Position numbers and translations under genes: made by a program | Notes under the pieces: generated by a model | Seen by the model: the letters and a program-made list of their open reading frames with translations, nothing else | Told to the model about the DNA's origin: nothing | Databases searched by the model: none | From: Proteobacteria bacterium ST_bin12 | GTDB lineage: Bacteria > Pseudomonadota > Gammaproteobacteria > Burkholderiales > Methylophilaceae | Length of the DNA: 64,000 bases | Assembly (NCBI GenBank): GCA_002083635.1 | Contig: MSXP01000006.1 | Location: forward strand, 1 to 64,000 | Direction of reading: 5' to 3' | Shown here: one piece after another, positions 50,940-62,506 of the stretch | Layout of the letters: each line of letters begins with the position of its first letter | Position numbering within the stretch: the stretch's first letter is position 1

Positions 50940-52388
50940 TTAGTTCGACAGTTTTTTCTTCAATAATTCGTTTACTTGCGTTGGATTAGCTTTGCCTTTT
51001 GATGCTTTCATGGCTTGACCCACTAGCGCGTTAAAGGCTTTTTCTTTACCTGCTTTAAACTCTTCTACCATAGCTGGATTGGCCTTTAGTACTTCATCCA
51101 GAATCGCTTCAATCGCACCGCTATCGGATTCTTGTTTTAAGCCTTTAGCCGCAATAATAGCATCTACTTCGCCCTCACCAACCCACATGGCTTCAAATAC
51201 TTGCTTGGCCGCATTATTCGAAATCGTGTTATCGGCAATGCGTTTTAGTAACTGTGATAATTGCGCGGCGCTAATAGGCGATTGATTAATTGCTTTTTCT
51301 TCTGCGTTCAATTTAGCTGAAATTGCACCCATTATCCAATTGGCGGCTGGCTTTGCATCAGCTCCTGCATTGACAGTTGTGGTGAAAAAACCCGCCAACT
51401 CAAGGCTTGCCGTGAGTGCCGCTGCGTCATAACTACTTAAAGCATAATCCGCTTCAAAGCGTGCTTTCATCGCCTGTGGTAACTCTGGCATAGTGGCCTG
51501 CACGCGCGCTTTATCGGCGATTGTCACTTCTAATGGTAATAAATCGGGGTCTGGAAAGTAGCGGTAATCGTTGGCTTCTTCTTTAGAGCGCATGGCTTTT
51601 GTTTCGCCCGTATCTGGGTTAAACAATACCGTAGCCTGCTGAATTGTGCCGCCGTCTTCTAGCGTTTCAATTTGCCAGCGTGTTTCGTACTCAATTGCCT
51701 GCGTCATAAATTTAAATGAATTTAAATTTTTAATTTCGCGGCGGGTGCCAAATTTTTCAGTACCTTTTGGGCGTACCGATACGTTGACATCGCATCTAAA
51801 ACTACCTTCTTGCATATTGCCGTCGCAAATATCAATCCATTGCACCAGCTCATGCAGTTTTTTTGCATATGCCACGGCCTCCGCCGCGCTACGCATATCA
51901 GGCTCTGTCACGATTTCTAATAGCGGTGTGCCAGCGCGATTTAAATCAATGCCACTCATTCCCTCTACTGCACCATGTACCGATTTACCTGCGTCTTCTT
52001 CCAAGTGTGCGCGGGTGATATTAATCACTTTCTCGTAAGCGGCGTTTTTACCGTTGGCTGGCACTTGAATCGTCACCGCGCCTTTGCCCACTACTGGCAA
52101 TTCAAATTGACTAATTTGATAACCTTTTGGCAAATCGGGATAAAAATAATTTTTACGCGAAAAAACCGAGCGTTGCGGAATATCGGCATTAATCGCCAAG
52201 CCAAATTTAATGGCGCATTCCACCGCTTGCTTATTTAAAACTGGCAACACACCTGGTAGCGCAATACTCACTTCATCGGCTTGCGTATTTGGCTCTGCGC
52301 CGTAAGTGATGGAAGCACCACTAAATTGTTTGCTTTTGGTTCTTAACTGCGCGTGGGTTTCAAGCCCAATAACAACTTCCCATTCCAT
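50940..52388 (-). CDS. gatB: Aspartyl/glutamyl-tRNA amidotransferase subunit B
   Basis: Kinase subunit of GatCAB, which converts Glu-tRNA(Gln) and Asp-tRNA(Asn) to the amides. The 482 residues start [15 protein letters not shown] and include [48 protein letters not shown] and the C-terminal Yqey-like tail domain ending LLKKKLS. It follows gatA after one base. Confidence 0.97.
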   Translation of the reverse strand: MEWEVVIGLETHAQLRTKSKQFSGASITYGAEPNTQADEVSIALPGVLPVLNKQAVECAIKFGLAINADIPQRSVFSRKNYFYPDLPKGYQISQFELPVVGKGAVTIQVPANGKNAAYEKVINITRAHLEEDAGKSVHGAVEGMSGIDLNRAGTPLLEIVTEPDMRSAAEAVAYAKKLHELVQWIDICDGNMQEGSFRCDVNVSVRPKGTEKFGTRREIKNLNSFKFMTQAIEYETRWQIETLEDGGTIQQATVLFNPDTGETKAMRSKEEANDYRYFPDPDLLPLEVTIADKARVQATMPELPQAMKARFEADYALSSYDAAALTASLELAGFFTTTVNAGADAKPAANWIMGAISAKLNAEEKAINQSPISAAQLSQLLKRIADNTISNNAAKQVFEAMWVGEGEVDAIIAAKGLKQESDSGAIEAILDEVLKANPAMVEEFKAGKEKAFNALVGQAMKASKGKANPTQVNELLKKKLSN

Positions 52389-52389
52389 C

Positions 52390-53856
52390 TTAAATACCCT
52401 CTGGCATAGCGAGATGCCAATCTGTTACTTGTTGATAAGCATGCGCCACATCTAACATGCGCGCTTCATCAAAATAATTACCCATAATCTGCAAACCTAC
52501 CGGCAAACCATTACTGAAACCAGCTGGAATACTCATGCCGGGCAAGCCTGCTAAATTGGTGGCGATGGTATAAACGTCTTGTAAATACATCGCTACAGGA
52601 TCATCAGCTTTTTCACCTGCTTTAAATGCGGTAGAAGGCGCGGTTGGGCCTATTATTACATCGCACTGTTTAAATGCTTGGGTAAAATCATCAGCAATTA
52701 AACGGCGGATTTGCTGCGCTTTTAAATAGTAAGCATCGTAATAACCAGCACTCAATACATAAGTGCCAATCAAAATGCGGCGTTTCACTTCTGCACCAAA
52801 GCCTTCAGCGCGGCTTTTCATGTACATATCCATCAAGTCATCATATTCAGCCGCACGATGGCCGTAGCGTACGCCGTCATAACGTGAAAGATTGGAGCTG
52901 GCTTCGGCTGGCGCCAATACGTAATAAACAGGGATGGATAATTGACTGTTTGGCAGCGAAATATCCACTGTTACTGCACCTAGCTTGCGGTATTCAGCAA
53001 TCGCCTCTTGCACTACTTTTGCCACGTTGGCGTCTAAACCGTCGGCAAAATATTCTTTTGGCAAGCCTATGCGCAAGCCTTTTAGTGGCTGGCTACCAGC
53101 CACTTTATCTAAGCCGCGCGTGTAGTCTTCTTTAGGGCGATTCAAACTGGTGGAATCGCGCTCATCAAAGCCTGTCATCACGTTCATCATTAAGGCACAA
53201 TCTTCTGCGGATTTCGCCATCGGCCCTGCTTGATCTAAACTTGAAGCAAAAGCAATCATGCCGTAACGTGAAACCAAGCCATAGGTGGGTTTTAAGCCAG
53301 TAAAGCCGCAAAGGCTGGCTGGCTGGCGGATTGAACCGCCCGTATCTGTGCCTGTTGCTGCCGCACATAATCTGGCTGCAACTGCTGCCGCACTGCCGCC
53401 ACTACTACCACCTGGCACACGGTCAAAATCCCAAGGGTTTTTAACGCCGCCAAAGTAGCTGGTTTCATTGGAAGAACCCATGGCGAATTCATCCATATTG
53501 GTTTTACCCAAGTTAACTGCGCCCGCGTTGTTAAATTGTGTAATCACATGTGCATCATAAGGTGCGACAAAGTTCGCCAACATTTTTGAACCGCAGGTCG
53601 TCTGCCAACCTTTAGCGCAAAAAATATCTTTTTGTGCAAATGGGATTCCAGTTAACGGCTCCGCTGTACCGTTTGCAATACGCATATCGGCCGCTTTGGC
53701 CTGCGCTAATGTTTTATCGGCATCTAAGGCGGTATAGGCATTAATTGTTGGATTGTATTTATTAATACGGTCAAGAAACGTTTGCGTCATTTCAACGCTA
53801 GAAATTTCTTTTTTAGCAAGCATTTGGCTTAAGTTTTTAAGGCTACTGTTAATCAT
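52390..53856 (-). CDS. gatA: Aspartyl/glutamyl-tRNA amidotransferase subunit A
   Basis: Glutaminase subunit of GatCAB, amidase-signature family. In 488 residues the catalytic triad lies in [10 protein letters not shown] (Lys), [13 protein letters not shown] (cis-Ser) and [16 protein letters not shown] (nucleophile Ser). It sits between gatC (9-base gap) and gatB (1-base gap). Confidence 0.97.
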   Translation of the reverse strand: MINSSLKNLSQMLAKKEISSVEMTQTFLDRINKYNPTINAYTALDADKTLAQAKAADMRIANGTAEPLTGIPFAQKDIFCAKGWQTTCGSKMLANFVAPYDAHVITQFNNAGAVNLGKTNMDEFAMGSSNETSYFGGVKNPWDFDRVPGGSSGGSAAAVAARLCAAATGTDTGGSIRQPASLCGFTGLKPTYGLVSRYGMIAFASSLDQAGPMAKSAEDCALMMNVMTGFDERDSTSLNRPKEDYTRGLDKVAGSQPLKGLRIGLPKEYFADGLDANVAKVVQEAIAEYRKLGAVTVDISLPNSQLSIPVYYVLAPAEASSNLSRYDGVRYGHRAAEYDDLMDMYMKSRAEGFGAEVKRRILIGTYVLSAGYYDAYYLKAQQIRRLIADDFTQAFKQCDVIIGPTAPSTAFKAGEKADDPVAMYLQDVYTIATNLAGLPGMSIPAGFSNGLPVGLQIMGNYFDEARMLDVAHAYQQVTDWHLAMPEGI

Positions 53857-53865
53857 ATTATTTTT

Positions 53866-54180
53866 CTATTCAATCACTTTTGGAACAAGATACAAGCCGC
53901 TATCTACCGCTTTTTCTTCCGACCCATTTCCCAAAACAGGCGCGTTAATTTGAAAAGCTTCGCGCTGATTTGTTGCGGTTACCACATCTTCGCGTAAACG
54001 TTGCGTCACATCTTGCGAATGCGACATGGGCGTAATACCACGGGTATCCACCGCTTGCATTTGCTCGATTAAGCCTAAAATACCTGTCAGCTTGGTGAGT
54101 GTTTGATTAGCTTCTTGCTCGCTAATTTCTAGGCGCGCCAAATGCGCAATCCGTTTAATGTCGGTGATGTTGAGAGCCAT
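53866..54180 (-). CDS. gatC: Aspartyl/glutamyl-tRNA amidotransferase subunit C
   Basis: Small stabilising subunit, 104 residues: starts [20 protein letters not shown] and contains [16 protein letters not shown] and RLREDVV, then a C-terminal [11 protein letters not shown]...LVPKVIE. First gene of gatCAB and divergent from mreB, the usual arrangement in this bacterial group. Confidence 0.95.
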   Translation of the reverse strand: MALNITDIKRIAHLARLEISEQEANQTLTKLTGILGLIEQMQAVDTRGITPMSHSQDVTQRLREDVVTATNQREAFQINAPVLGNGSEEKAVDSGLYLVPKVIE

Positions 54181-54235
54181 AAAAACGATTCAATTTGAAA
54201 ATTTAGAGGATTATTTAAACGTGCATTTAAAAAAT

Positions 54236-54266
54236 TGTAGTTTGTTTGTAACAATCTGTAACTACA
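54236..54266. promoter_or_regulatory. Inverted repeat in the gatC/mreB divergent region
   Basis: TGTAGTT (54236-54242) and AACTACA (54260-54266) enclose TTGTAACAA, itself a nested repeat, and TGTAAC occurs twice within 16 bases. It lies about 105 bases before mreB and 60 before gatC. It may be an operator, but I cannot assign a regulator. Confidence 0.35.
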
Positions 54267-54272
54267 GCTTAA

Positions 54273-55415
<1,143 letters not shown>

Positions 55416-55468
55416 GCAGCCATCTTTAAATCCCTTATTAATCCATCAACACGCCCATTAGTGTTGGC

Positions 55469-56452
55469 ATGCTTAAGGGTGTTCATCAAAAGCTAGAGCC
55501 GCAACAAACACCAGCCTTTTTTGTTCGCGGCGCTAGTCCGTTCTCTCGCATGGTGTTTTTTTGCGCGCTTTCAATCAGCATAATGGCGATTGATGCCCGT
55601 TTAAATTACCTTTCGCAAGTGCGCCAAGGTTTTATTGCAGCGCTGCACCCTCTAGAAATAGTTGCTAAAGCCCCAAGCAATTGGGTGCGTGATGTGAACA
55701 GGTATTTTTCTGCGCATAACCAATTAGTACAAGAGAATTATGCACTTAAGCAACAAGCGTTTGAACACCAAGTTAGATTGCAGCGCTTAAGTACAATAGA
55801 AGCAGAGAATACACATTTGCGTAGTTTACTCAATGGCGATATTCCGATTCAACCTAAAGCGATTTTGGGTGAAATATCACACACTGGGCGTGACCCTTTT
55901 AGTTTGGTGGTGGTAGTAAACCGCGGCAGCCAACACAACGTAAAAGCAGGCCAAGCGGTTGCAGATTCTAAAGGCGTAATTGGCCAAATCACGCGGGTTT
56001 TTCCTTTCAGTAGCGAAGTCACATTAATCACCGATAAAGAGCTGTCGATTCCAATTCAAATTGAGCGCAACCAGTTGCGCGCGATTGCCTTTGGTGAAGG
56101 TAATAACACCTTAGATATTCCTTATTTGCCTGCCAATGTGGATATTAAAGTAGGCGATAAATTAGTGACATCTGGCATTGATGGCATTTACCCTGCTGGC
56201 TTGGCGGTCGCAAAAGTAACCAAGATTCTACAGAATCCTGAGTCGCCTTTTGCTAAAATTATCAGTACACCAGTAGCAGAAGTGAGCAACCACTTACAGT
56301 TGCTGATATTAGAGCTGCCGCAATCCAAAGAAGCTACTTTACCTAGCACAAAACAAGTTTCCGCTGATAGCGAGCCTGCAACAGCAGTGTCAGCAAGAAC
56401 GTTAGCAATCACCGCGCCCAAAAACAAGGCTAAGCCCAATGCGCCCAACTAG
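55469..56452 (+). CDS. mreC: Rod shape-determining protein MreC
   Basis: Bitopic inner-membrane protein of 327 residues: a membrane segment (about 28-46), a coiled coil (about 70-115), and the periplasmic beta-barrel domain with GRDPFSLVVVVNRGS, GVIGQITRVFPFSSEVTLITD and GDKLVTSGIDGIYPAGLAVAKV. An Ala/Pro/Lys-rich tail follows. Its 3' end overlaps mreD by 14 bases. Confidence 0.95.
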   Translation: MLKGVHQKLEPQQTPAFFVRGASPFSRMVFFCALSISIMAIDARLNYLSQVRQGFIAALHPLEIVAKAPSNWVRDVNRYFSAHNQLVQENYALKQQAFEHQVRLQRLSTIEAENTHLRSLLNGDIPIQPKAILGEISHTGRDPFSLVVVVNRGSQHNVKAGQAVADSKGVIGQITRVFPFSSEVTLITDKELSIPIQIERNQLRAIAFGEGNNTLDIPYLPANVDIKVGDKLVTSGIDGIYPAGLAVAKVTKILQNPESPFAKIISTPVAEVSNHLQLLILELPQSKEATLPSTKQVSADSEPATAVSARTLAITAPKNKAKPNAPN

Positions 56453-56915
56453 CCTAGTCGCCATTATTATCACTTTATTAATCGCGCTTATCTGCCAGCT
56501 TTTTCCGTGGGTTGGGCAGGGTGTTATTCTGCGCCCAGACTTTGTGCTGGTTGTCATCTTGTATTGGCTGTTGCGCGCGCCTAATTTTTGCAATGTGGGT
56601 ACCGCATGGATTGCGGGCATATTAGTTGATTTGGCGACTGGCAGTTTGCTTGGCCAACATGCGTTAAGTTTTACCTTAACGGCCTACATTGGCCTGAGTT
56701 ATCAACGCAGATTAGTGCTTTTTAATCCATGGCAACTATCTGCCTATGTGTTTGGTTTGCTGATATTTGAACGGCTACTGATGCTATTTTTAAAACTGTT
56801 TGAGGGTAATGATTACCCTGGCTGGACTTACTTTTTGCCTGTATTTTCAGGGTTAATCCTCTGGCAACTGATGATTCTGATGTTTGGTGCATTAACCAGA
56901 CCTAAAACTAGATAG
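56439..56915 (+). CDS. mreD: Rod shape-determining protein MreD
   Basis: A 158-residue protein with about five or six membrane helices, starting MRPTSLVAIIITLLIALICQ, with the family segments LRPDFVLVVILYWLL, WIAGILVDLATGSLLGQHALS and ending at RPKTR. It is part of the elongasome with MreC and RodA/PBP2. It overlaps mreC and is followed 17 bases later by mrdA. Confidence 0.93.
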   Translation: MRPTSLVAIIITLLIALICQLFPWVGQGVILRPDFVLVVILYWLLRAPNFCNVGTAWIAGILVDLATGSLLGQHALSFTLTAYIGLSYQRRLVLFNPWQLSAYVFGLLIFERLLMLFLKLFEGNDYPGWTYFLPVFSGLILWQLMILMFGALTRPKTR

Positions 56916-56932
56916 CTTTTTGCACAGCTTAT

Positions 56933-58897
56933 ATGGCCTATAGCAACGAACTTAAAAATCATCAAAATGAGCTGCATCACTTTAGGTTGCGCCTAACTGT
57001 GTTGGGTTTTTTGGTGCTAATTGCATTTAGTGTTTTGGTATCTCGGTTTTATTTCTTGCAAATTAACCGCTACGACTATTATCAAACGCTAGCCGAAAAC
57101 AATCGTATTTCAATTGTACCTATCGCACCTAACCGCGGATTGATTACTGATAGAAATGGGGTGGTATTAGCGCATAACTTTTTTGTGTATACCTTAGAAA
57201 TTACCCCTTCAAAAATAGCCGATTTAGAATCGACCATTGCTGAATTAGCGCAATTAGTAGAAATTAATAGTGTCGACTTAAAGCGTTTTAAGAAGCTAAA
57301 AGCGCAAAGCCACAGTTTTGAAAGTGTGCCGATACGCACACATCTAAACGAAGTAGAAGCCGCAAAATTTGCAGTCAATCGCTACCGCTTCCCAGGTGTC
57401 GAAATTAAATCGAGACTATTTCGCCATTATCCAAATGGCAAAATGGGCGCGCACATGATTGGTTATATCGGTCGTATTAATGACAAGGACCTGGTTAAGT
57501 TAGCCGAAAATGATGTTTTATCCAACTACAAAGGTTCTGATCACATTGGCAAAACTGGTATTGAACAATCTTACGAAGCTGAATTGCATGGTACAACAGG
57601 TTTTCAGCAAGTAGAAATTGATGCAGATGGCAAAGCAGTTAGAGTACTTTCTAGTACTGCGCCTGTTTCTGGCAACAATTTAGTACTTTCTGCTGATATT
57701 AAATTACAAGAAATTGCAGAAACCGCCTTTGGTGAACGCCGTGGTGCGTTAGTGGCCATTAAACCGAGCACAGGCGAAGTGCTTGCGTTTGTTAGCATGC
57801 CGACTTTTGACTCCAATTTATTTGTTGACGGCATTGATACAGAAAATTGGAAACTACTAAACGAATCACTAGATAAACCGCTGATTAACCGCCCTTTACG
57901 CGGCATTTATCCGCCCGGCTCTACTTTTAAGCCGTTTACTGCATTGGCAGGTTTAGAAGCAGGCAAACGTGAGCCACCCTTTAGTATTAGCGATGCAGGT
58001 TACTTTATGCTGCCTAATAGTAGCCATCGTTATCGTGATTGGAAACCTGGCGGTCACGGTAATGTTGATATGCGGCGTGCTATTACTATTTCTTGTGATA
58101 CTTTCTTCTATGGCTTGGCGATAGAGCTGGGCATTGAAAAGTTAACCGATTTTGTTCGCCATTTTGGCTTTGGCCAAAAAAGTGGTATTGATATTGCAGG
58201 CGAAGTGAGTGGTTTACTACCAACACCTGAGTGGAAACAACGCCGTTTTAAACAGCCTTGGTACAAGGGCGAAACAGTGATTGTTGGCATTGGTCAAGGC
58301 TACACATTGGCAACACCCATGCAGCTAGCACAAGCAACTGCCATTTTAGCCAATAAAGGTGTAGCCATGCGGCCACATTTGGTTTCAAGCATTACCAATA
58401 GCAAAACTGGTATTAGCAAAGTGAGCACTACAGTTGTAAACAACACTATTAACCTAAAAGATAAAAATTTAGAGATCGTTAATCTCGGTATGATTGATGT
58501 GACACTACCAGGCGGTACCGCGGCCAGTGTGGGTGCGAATGCAGGCTATAGCATTGCTGCCAAAACGGGCACAGCACAAGTCATTGGCATTAAACAAAAT
58601 GAAAAATATAATGAAAGATTGGTGAATGAACGCCATCGCGACCATGCTTTATTTATTGCTTACGCGCCGGCAGAAAATCCTACGATTGCTTTAGCTGTAA
58701 TCGTTGAAAATGGCGGGCATGGCGGATCAGCCGCTGGGCCAATTGCCAGAAAAGTCATGGATTATTATTTACTCGGTAAATTACCAGCAGTTGACATACC
58801 TAAAGATGCAAAACCCTTACCGCTTGCAACTAATAATGCTGCTGCAGGCGCTAGTCAGCCAATCGAGAACGCCCCAGAAGAAGAGCACTATGACTAA
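56933..58897 (+). CDS. mrdA: Penicillin-binding protein 2
   Basis: Transpeptidase of the elongasome, partner of RodA. In 654 residues: membrane anchor (about 20-42), dimerisation domain (RGLITDRNGVVLAHN...), and the transpeptidase with nucleophile serine in PPGSTFKPF, the SCD motif (ISCDTFFYGLA) and KTGTAQV. The C-terminus is acidic (APEEEHYD). The in-frame sequence just after the stop (D-Y-Y-D-Y-G-C-Y-D) hints that a D/Y-rich tail was once longer. Confidence 0.96.
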   Translation: MAYSNELKNHQNELHHFRLRLTVLGFLVLIAFSVLVSRFYFLQINRYDYYQTLAENNRISIVPIAPNRGLITDRNGVVLAHNFFVYTLEITPSKIADLESTIAELAQLVEINSVDLKRFKKLKAQSHSFESVPIRTHLNEVEAAKFAVNRYRFPGVEIKSRLFRHYPNGKMGAHMIGYIGRINDKDLVKLAENDVLSNYKGSDHIGKTGIEQSYEAELHGTTGFQQVEIDADGKAVRVLSSTAPVSGNNLVLSADIKLQEIAETAFGERRGALVAIKPSTGEVLAFVSMPTFDSNLFVDGIDTENWKLLNESLDKPLINRPLRGIYPPGSTFKPFTALAGLEAGKREPPFSISDAGYFMLPNSSHRYRDWKPGGHGNVDMRRAITISCDTFFYGLAIELGIEKLTDFVRHFGFGQKSGIDIAGEVSGLLPTPEWKQRRFKQPWYKGETVIVGIGQGYTLATPMQLAQATAILANKGVAMRPHLVSSITNSKTGISKVSTTVVNNTINLKDKNLEIVNLGMIDVTLPGGTAASVGANAGYSIAAKTGTAQVIGIKQNEKYNERLVNERHRDHALFIAYAPAENPTIALAVIVENGGHGGSAAGPIARKVMDYYLLGKLPAVDIPKDAKPLPLATNNAAAGASQPIENAPEEEHYD

Positions 58898-59027
58898 GAT
58901 TATTATGACTATGGCTGCTACGATTAAGAATATTAAGACTAATTTTAACGGTACTAATAGCGTAACTATTCATCAATTTTCTGCAAATGTTTTAGTGATA
59001 GCACAAGGCAAAGGGTTTTATGTTTAG
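58890..59027 (+). CDS. Possible 45-residue coupling ORF between mrdA and rodA
   Basis: An ATG overlapping the mrdA stop opens a 45-codon frame (starts MTKIIMTMAATIKNIKTN) that ends in TAG overlapping the rodA start by 8 bases. AGAAGAAGAG lies a few bases before it. It fills the only sizeable gap in mreBCD-mrdA-rodA. It could be a microprotein, a translational-coupling device or chance; I recognise no family. Confidence 0.3.
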   Translation: MTKIIMTMAATIKNIKTNFNGTNSVTIHQFSANVLVIAQGKGFYV

Positions 59028-60117
59028 CCAGCTTTTACAACGCTTTTTTAAACACATCGATTCGTTTCTGATTAGCTGCATATTATTTACGCTACTTGTT
59101 GGTCTGTTTGTGCTCTATAGTGCCGCAGGGCAAAATTTAGGCAGAGTAAGCGCGCAGCTGATTAATATTACAGTTGCACTAAGTGCAATGTGGGTTGTGG
59201 CTAATATTCAACCGCAGTTTTTAGAGCGCATTGCACCGCCTATTTATGCACTAGGTGTTTTATTGTTGATTAGCGTTGCTTTATTCGGCGATATTAGCCA
59301 TGGCGCAAGGCGCTGGCTAAACTTAGGCTTTACAAAAATTCAACCCTCCGAAATTATGCGTATTGCTGTTCCCATGATGCTGGCTTGGTTTTTTGCAAAG
59401 CGTGAGGCAAGCCCTCGCATTAGAGACTTTGTATTTGCCGCGGTTTTATTAGCAGTTCCAGTAGTGCTGATTATGAAGCAGCCTGATTTGGGCACATCAT
59501 TGTTAGTTACCGCATCTGGTTTTTATATTTTATTTTTGGCAGGTCTAAGTTGGAAATTTCTATTGGGCGGCGCAGTGACGCTTGGTGCGTTAACCCCTGT
59601 ATTTTGGTCTATGCTTCATGATTATCAACGGCGCAGAATTGAAATTTTAATTGACCCTACGCAAGACCCACTAGGCGCAGGCTACCATACGATACAAGCG
59701 ACTATTGCACTTGGCTCTGGCGGGGTGACCGGAAAAGGCTGGCTCAATGGCACACAATCGCAGCTGGATTTTTTACCAGAGCGCACCACTGACTTTATTT
59801 TTGCCGTATTTGGCGAAGAGTTTGGCATGATTGGCAATATCATTTTGCTGGTTCTATTTAGCCTCATTATTATTCGTGGCTTGGTGATTGCAGGGCAAGC
59901 GCAAACAACTTTTAGCCGATTATTAGCAGGTAGCATCACGTTAACTTTTTTTACTTATGGCTTTGTGAATATCGGCATGGTGAGTGGCATATTGCCAGTA
60001 GTAGGCGTACCCTTGCCATTAATAAGCTATGGTGGCACATCTATGGTATCGTTATTTATTGGCTTTGGGATTTTAATGAGCATTCAAACCCATAAAAAAT
60101 TAGTGGTTTCAGGATAA
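59020..60117 (+). CDS. rodA: Peptidoglycan glycosyltransferase RodA (SEDS family)
   Basis: Polymerises lipid II during elongation together with PBP2. The 365 residues form about ten membrane helices, with SEDS signatures: GARRWLNLGFTKIQPSEIMRIA, MKQPDLGTSLL, QRRRIEILIDPTQDPLGAGYH, GGVTGKGWLNGTQSQLDFLPERTTDFIFAVFGEEFG (catalytic Asp region) and GVPLPLISYGGTSM. AAAGGG precedes the ATG at 59020. Confidence 0.96.
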   Translation: MFSQLLQRFFKHIDSFLISCILFTLLVGLFVLYSAAGQNLGRVSAQLINITVALSAMWVVANIQPQFLERIAPPIYALGVLLLISVALFGDISHGARRWLNLGFTKIQPSEIMRIAVPMMLAWFFAKREASPRIRDFVFAAVLLAVPVVLIMKQPDLGTSLLVTASGFYILFLAGLSWKFLLGGAVTLGALTPVFWSMLHDYQRRRIEILIDPTQDPLGAGYHTIQATIALGSGGVTGKGWLNGTQSQLDFLPERTTDFIFAVFGEEFGMIGNIILLVLFSLIIIRGLVIAGQAQTTFSRLLAGSITLTFFTYGFVNIGMVSGILPVVGVPLPLISYGGTSMVSLFIGFGILMSIQTHKKLVVSG

Positions 60118-60122
60118 ACTTT

Positions 60123-61052
60123 ATGAAAAAGTGTATTGTTGTCTTACTACTTTGTACTTTTTTTCTAGCGGCCTGCGGCAGTCCAAAAGTCGTCAAACCA
60201 TTATCCAGCAGCCCACAAACTAGCAATCAAACAAGTACTGTTCCACCAACTACTACATCAAAATCTGGAGGCTATTATCTAGATGATGGTCCAGGGGACA
60301 ATCCACCCAAAGATATTGATAGCATTCCTAATGCCATTCCAAAAAACGAACCTTACCTAGCGCGCACCACAAAACCTTATAAAGCGCTTGGGGCAACTTA
60401 CACGCCAATGACTTCATGGCAACCATATAAAGAGCGCGGTGTAGCCTCATGGTATGGCAAACGCTACCATGGCCGAAGAACAGCTAGTGGCGAAGTGTAT
60501 GACATGTACAGCATGTCTGCTGCCCACACTAGTTTGCCACTGCCCAGCTATGTTAAGGTGACCAATCCTGCCAATGGACGTTTTGTGATTGTGCGCGTAA
60601 ACGACCGAGGCCCATTTAAAAGCAACCGCATTATCGATTTGTCCTACGCAGCCGCGTATCAATTACGATTTGCTTCAATTGGTAGCACTTTAGTAGAGGT
60701 AGAAGCAATAGACCCGAACAATACTGCCAGTTATGCACAAGCAGCACCTGCAAAAGTAGCTGATTTACCAAAAACGCAAGCTACTCCAACAACGCCTGCT
60801 AATAACAACTTCACTATCGCACCGCAGTACTTTGTACAAGTTGGCGCATTTAAAAATGAAGTGAACGCACAAGCGCTGGCAAAAAGAGTGCAATCATTAG
60901 ATATTGCGCAAAATGCAGGCATTAACACTGTGTATAATGATTACCTGCATCGATTAAAACTTGGCCCTTATGAAAATAAACTTGAAGCCGAGAAAATCGT
61001 ATCCGAACTACGTAAATTACTTAATTTGCGTGCAATTATTACCAATCAATAA
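60123..61052 (+). CDS. rlpA: Septal ring lytic transglycosylase RlpA-like lipoprotein
   Basis: A 309-residue lipoprotein with lipobox FLAAC (cysteine near residue 18), a Ser/Thr/Pro linker, and a double-psi beta-barrel domain (GVASWYGKRYHGRRTASGEVYDM, AHTSLPLPSYVKVTNPANGR, VNDRGPF with the catalytic Asp). A SPOR domain follows (about 232-309, YFVQVGAFKNEVNAQALAKR), which binds denuded peptidoglycan at the septum. It follows rodA after 5 bases; dacA begins one base after its stop. Confidence 0.93.
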   Translation: MKKCIVVLLLCTFFLAACGSPKVVKPLSSSPQTSNQTSTVPPTTTSKSGGYYLDDGPGDNPPKDIDSIPNAIPKNEPYLARTTKPYKALGATYTPMTSWQPYKERGVASWYGKRYHGRRTASGEVYDMYSMSAAHTSLPLPSYVKVTNPANGRFVIVRVNDRGPFKSNRIIDLSYAAAYQLRFASIGSTLVEVEAIDPNNTASYAQAAPAKVADLPKTQATPTTPANNNFTIAPQYFVQVGAFKNEVNAQALAKRVQSLDIAQNAGINTVYNDYLHRLKLGPYENKLEAEKIVSELRKLLNLRAIITNQ

Positions 61053-61053
61053 T

Positions 61054-62211
61054 ATGACTATTACATCAAATTTTATGCGTATCTCAACTTACTTCTCCTA
61101 CACACTTGCTTTACTGTTGATGCCGATATTAAGTTTGGCTCAGGTCGCACCTCCACCGTCTTTAGCTGTTAAGGCCTATTTATTACAAGATTTTAATAGC
61201 GGCACTTCTATTGCCGAGTATAAAAAAGATGAGCGCATTGAGCCCGCTTCATTGACCAAAATTATGACCGCTTATGTGGTATTTGATGCGATTCAACAAG
61301 GTCATCTTAAGCTGGATCAAACTTTGCCAGTGTCGGAAAAAGCTTGGAAAGTAGAGGGCTCTAAAATGTTTATCGAGCCAAACAGGCCCGTAACAGTAGA
61401 TGAGCTATTGCATGGCATGATTATTCAATCAGGTAATGATGCGTCTATTACACTGGCAGAGAGTGTTGCAGGTGCGGAAGAGCAGTTTGCCGATATGATG
61501 AATAAGCAAGCGGCGAAACTCGGCATGAAAAATACGCATTATATGAATGCAACTGGCTTGCCTGATAGTAACCACTATACGACAGCTAGTGATTTAGCGT
61601 TGTTGGCCAGCGCTTTGATTCGCGATTTTCCATTGGAGTATCGTCGTTTGTATTCAGTCAAAGAATACACTTACAACAATATTAAACAGCCTAACCGCAA
61701 CCGTCTATTATGGCTAGATGCGAATGTAGATGGCATGAAAACTGGGCATACGGAATCTGCGGGTTATTGCTTAATTTCATCCTCAAAACGCGGTGACACA
61801 CGCTTGGTATCTGTGTTGTTGGGCGCTGTAAGCGAGGCGATGCGTGCTTCTGAGAGCCAAAAACTACTAAACTACGGCTTTCAGTTTTATGAATCAACCT
61901 TGGTATATAAACAGGCGCAAACTATCAATACCTTGCGCGTGTTTAAAGGCCAAGATAAAACGGTTGCAGCAACTGTTGGCAAAGACTTTTATCTCACGCT
62001 ACCCAAGGGCGATTACGCAAAAGTAAAAGCCAGCATGACCAGTCAACAACCTTTAATCGCGCCGATTAAAGCTGGGCAAGTGATTGGCAAAATCACGTTC
62101 AGTTTAAACGGCAAAGTGATAAATACACAAAATCTATTAGCCGCTAAAACGGTAGAACAAGCAGGATTCTTTGGCAGAATCGCCGATAGCATTCGTCTTA
62201 TGCTGATGTAA
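61054..62211 (+). CDS. dacA: D-alanyl-D-alanine carboxypeptidase (PBP5/6 family)
   Basis: Trims the terminal D-Ala from peptidoglycan stem peptides. From ATG 61054 it has 385 residues; a later ATG at 61075 is also possible. Signal peptide (cleavage after SLA), catalytic SLTK in EPASLTKIMTAY, SGN in QSGNDASITLAE, and KTG in DGMKTGHTESAGYC are visible. The PBP5-type C-terminal domain follows, and the end (FFGRIADSIRLMLM) is an amphipathic membrane anchor. Confidence 0.95.
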   Translation: MTITSNFMRISTYFSYTLALLLMPILSLAQVAPPPSLAVKAYLLQDFNSGTSIAEYKKDERIEPASLTKIMTAYVVFDAIQQGHLKLDQTLPVSEKAWKVEGSKMFIEPNRPVTVDELLHGMIIQSGNDASITLAESVAGAEEQFADMMNKQAAKLGMKNTHYMNATGLPDSNHYTTASDLALLASALIRDFPLEYRRLYSVKEYTYNNIKQPNRNRLLWLDANVDGMKTGHTESAGYCLISSSKRGDTRLVSVLLGAVSEAMRASESQKLLNYGFQFYESTLVYKQAQTINTLRVFKGQDKTVAATVGKDFYLTLPKGDYAKVKASMTSQQPLIAPIKAGQVIGKITFSLNGKVINTQNLLAAKTVEQAGFFGRIADSIRLMLM

Positions 62212-62225
62212 TAATGGGTTAAAGC

Positions 62226-62504
62226 ATGGCTGAACAACCAACAAACGAAGAAACATTAATCGAATTTCCCTGTGACTTCCCTATTAAAGTCATGGGTGAA
62301 ACCCACCAGCATTTTACGCAAGAAGTAGTAAAAACAATTCGCAATTTAATTCCCGATTTTGATGAATCAGGTATTGAAATGCGCGGTAGTTCTGGCGGTA
62401 AATATATCAGCCTGACTTGTACTGTGCATGTAACATCCAAGCCGCATCTAGATGACATTTATCGCGCCTTAACGTCTCACCCCATGGTAAAAGTTGTGCT
62501 ATAA
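62226..62504 (+). CDS. ybeD: YbeD/DUF493 family protein
   Basis: A 92-residue ACT-like protein with [13 protein letters not shown], a middle [19 protein letters not shown] and [14 protein letters not shown], matching DUF493. Its place between dacA and lipB is the same as in E. coli. The biochemical role is not established; the ferredoxin-like fold suggests a regulatory part. Confidence 0.9.
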   Translation: MAEQPTNEETLIEFPCDFPIKVMGETHQHFTQEVVKTIRNLIPDFDESGIEMRGSSGGKYISLTCTVHVTSKPHLDDIYRALTSHPMVKVVL

Positions 62505-62506
62505 GC

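Noticed and set aside
58704..59027. 107-codon ORF overlapping the mrdA end
   Set aside because: Its first two thirds lie in a shifted frame of mrdA; only the last 45 codons from 58890 were kept as a tentative ORF.
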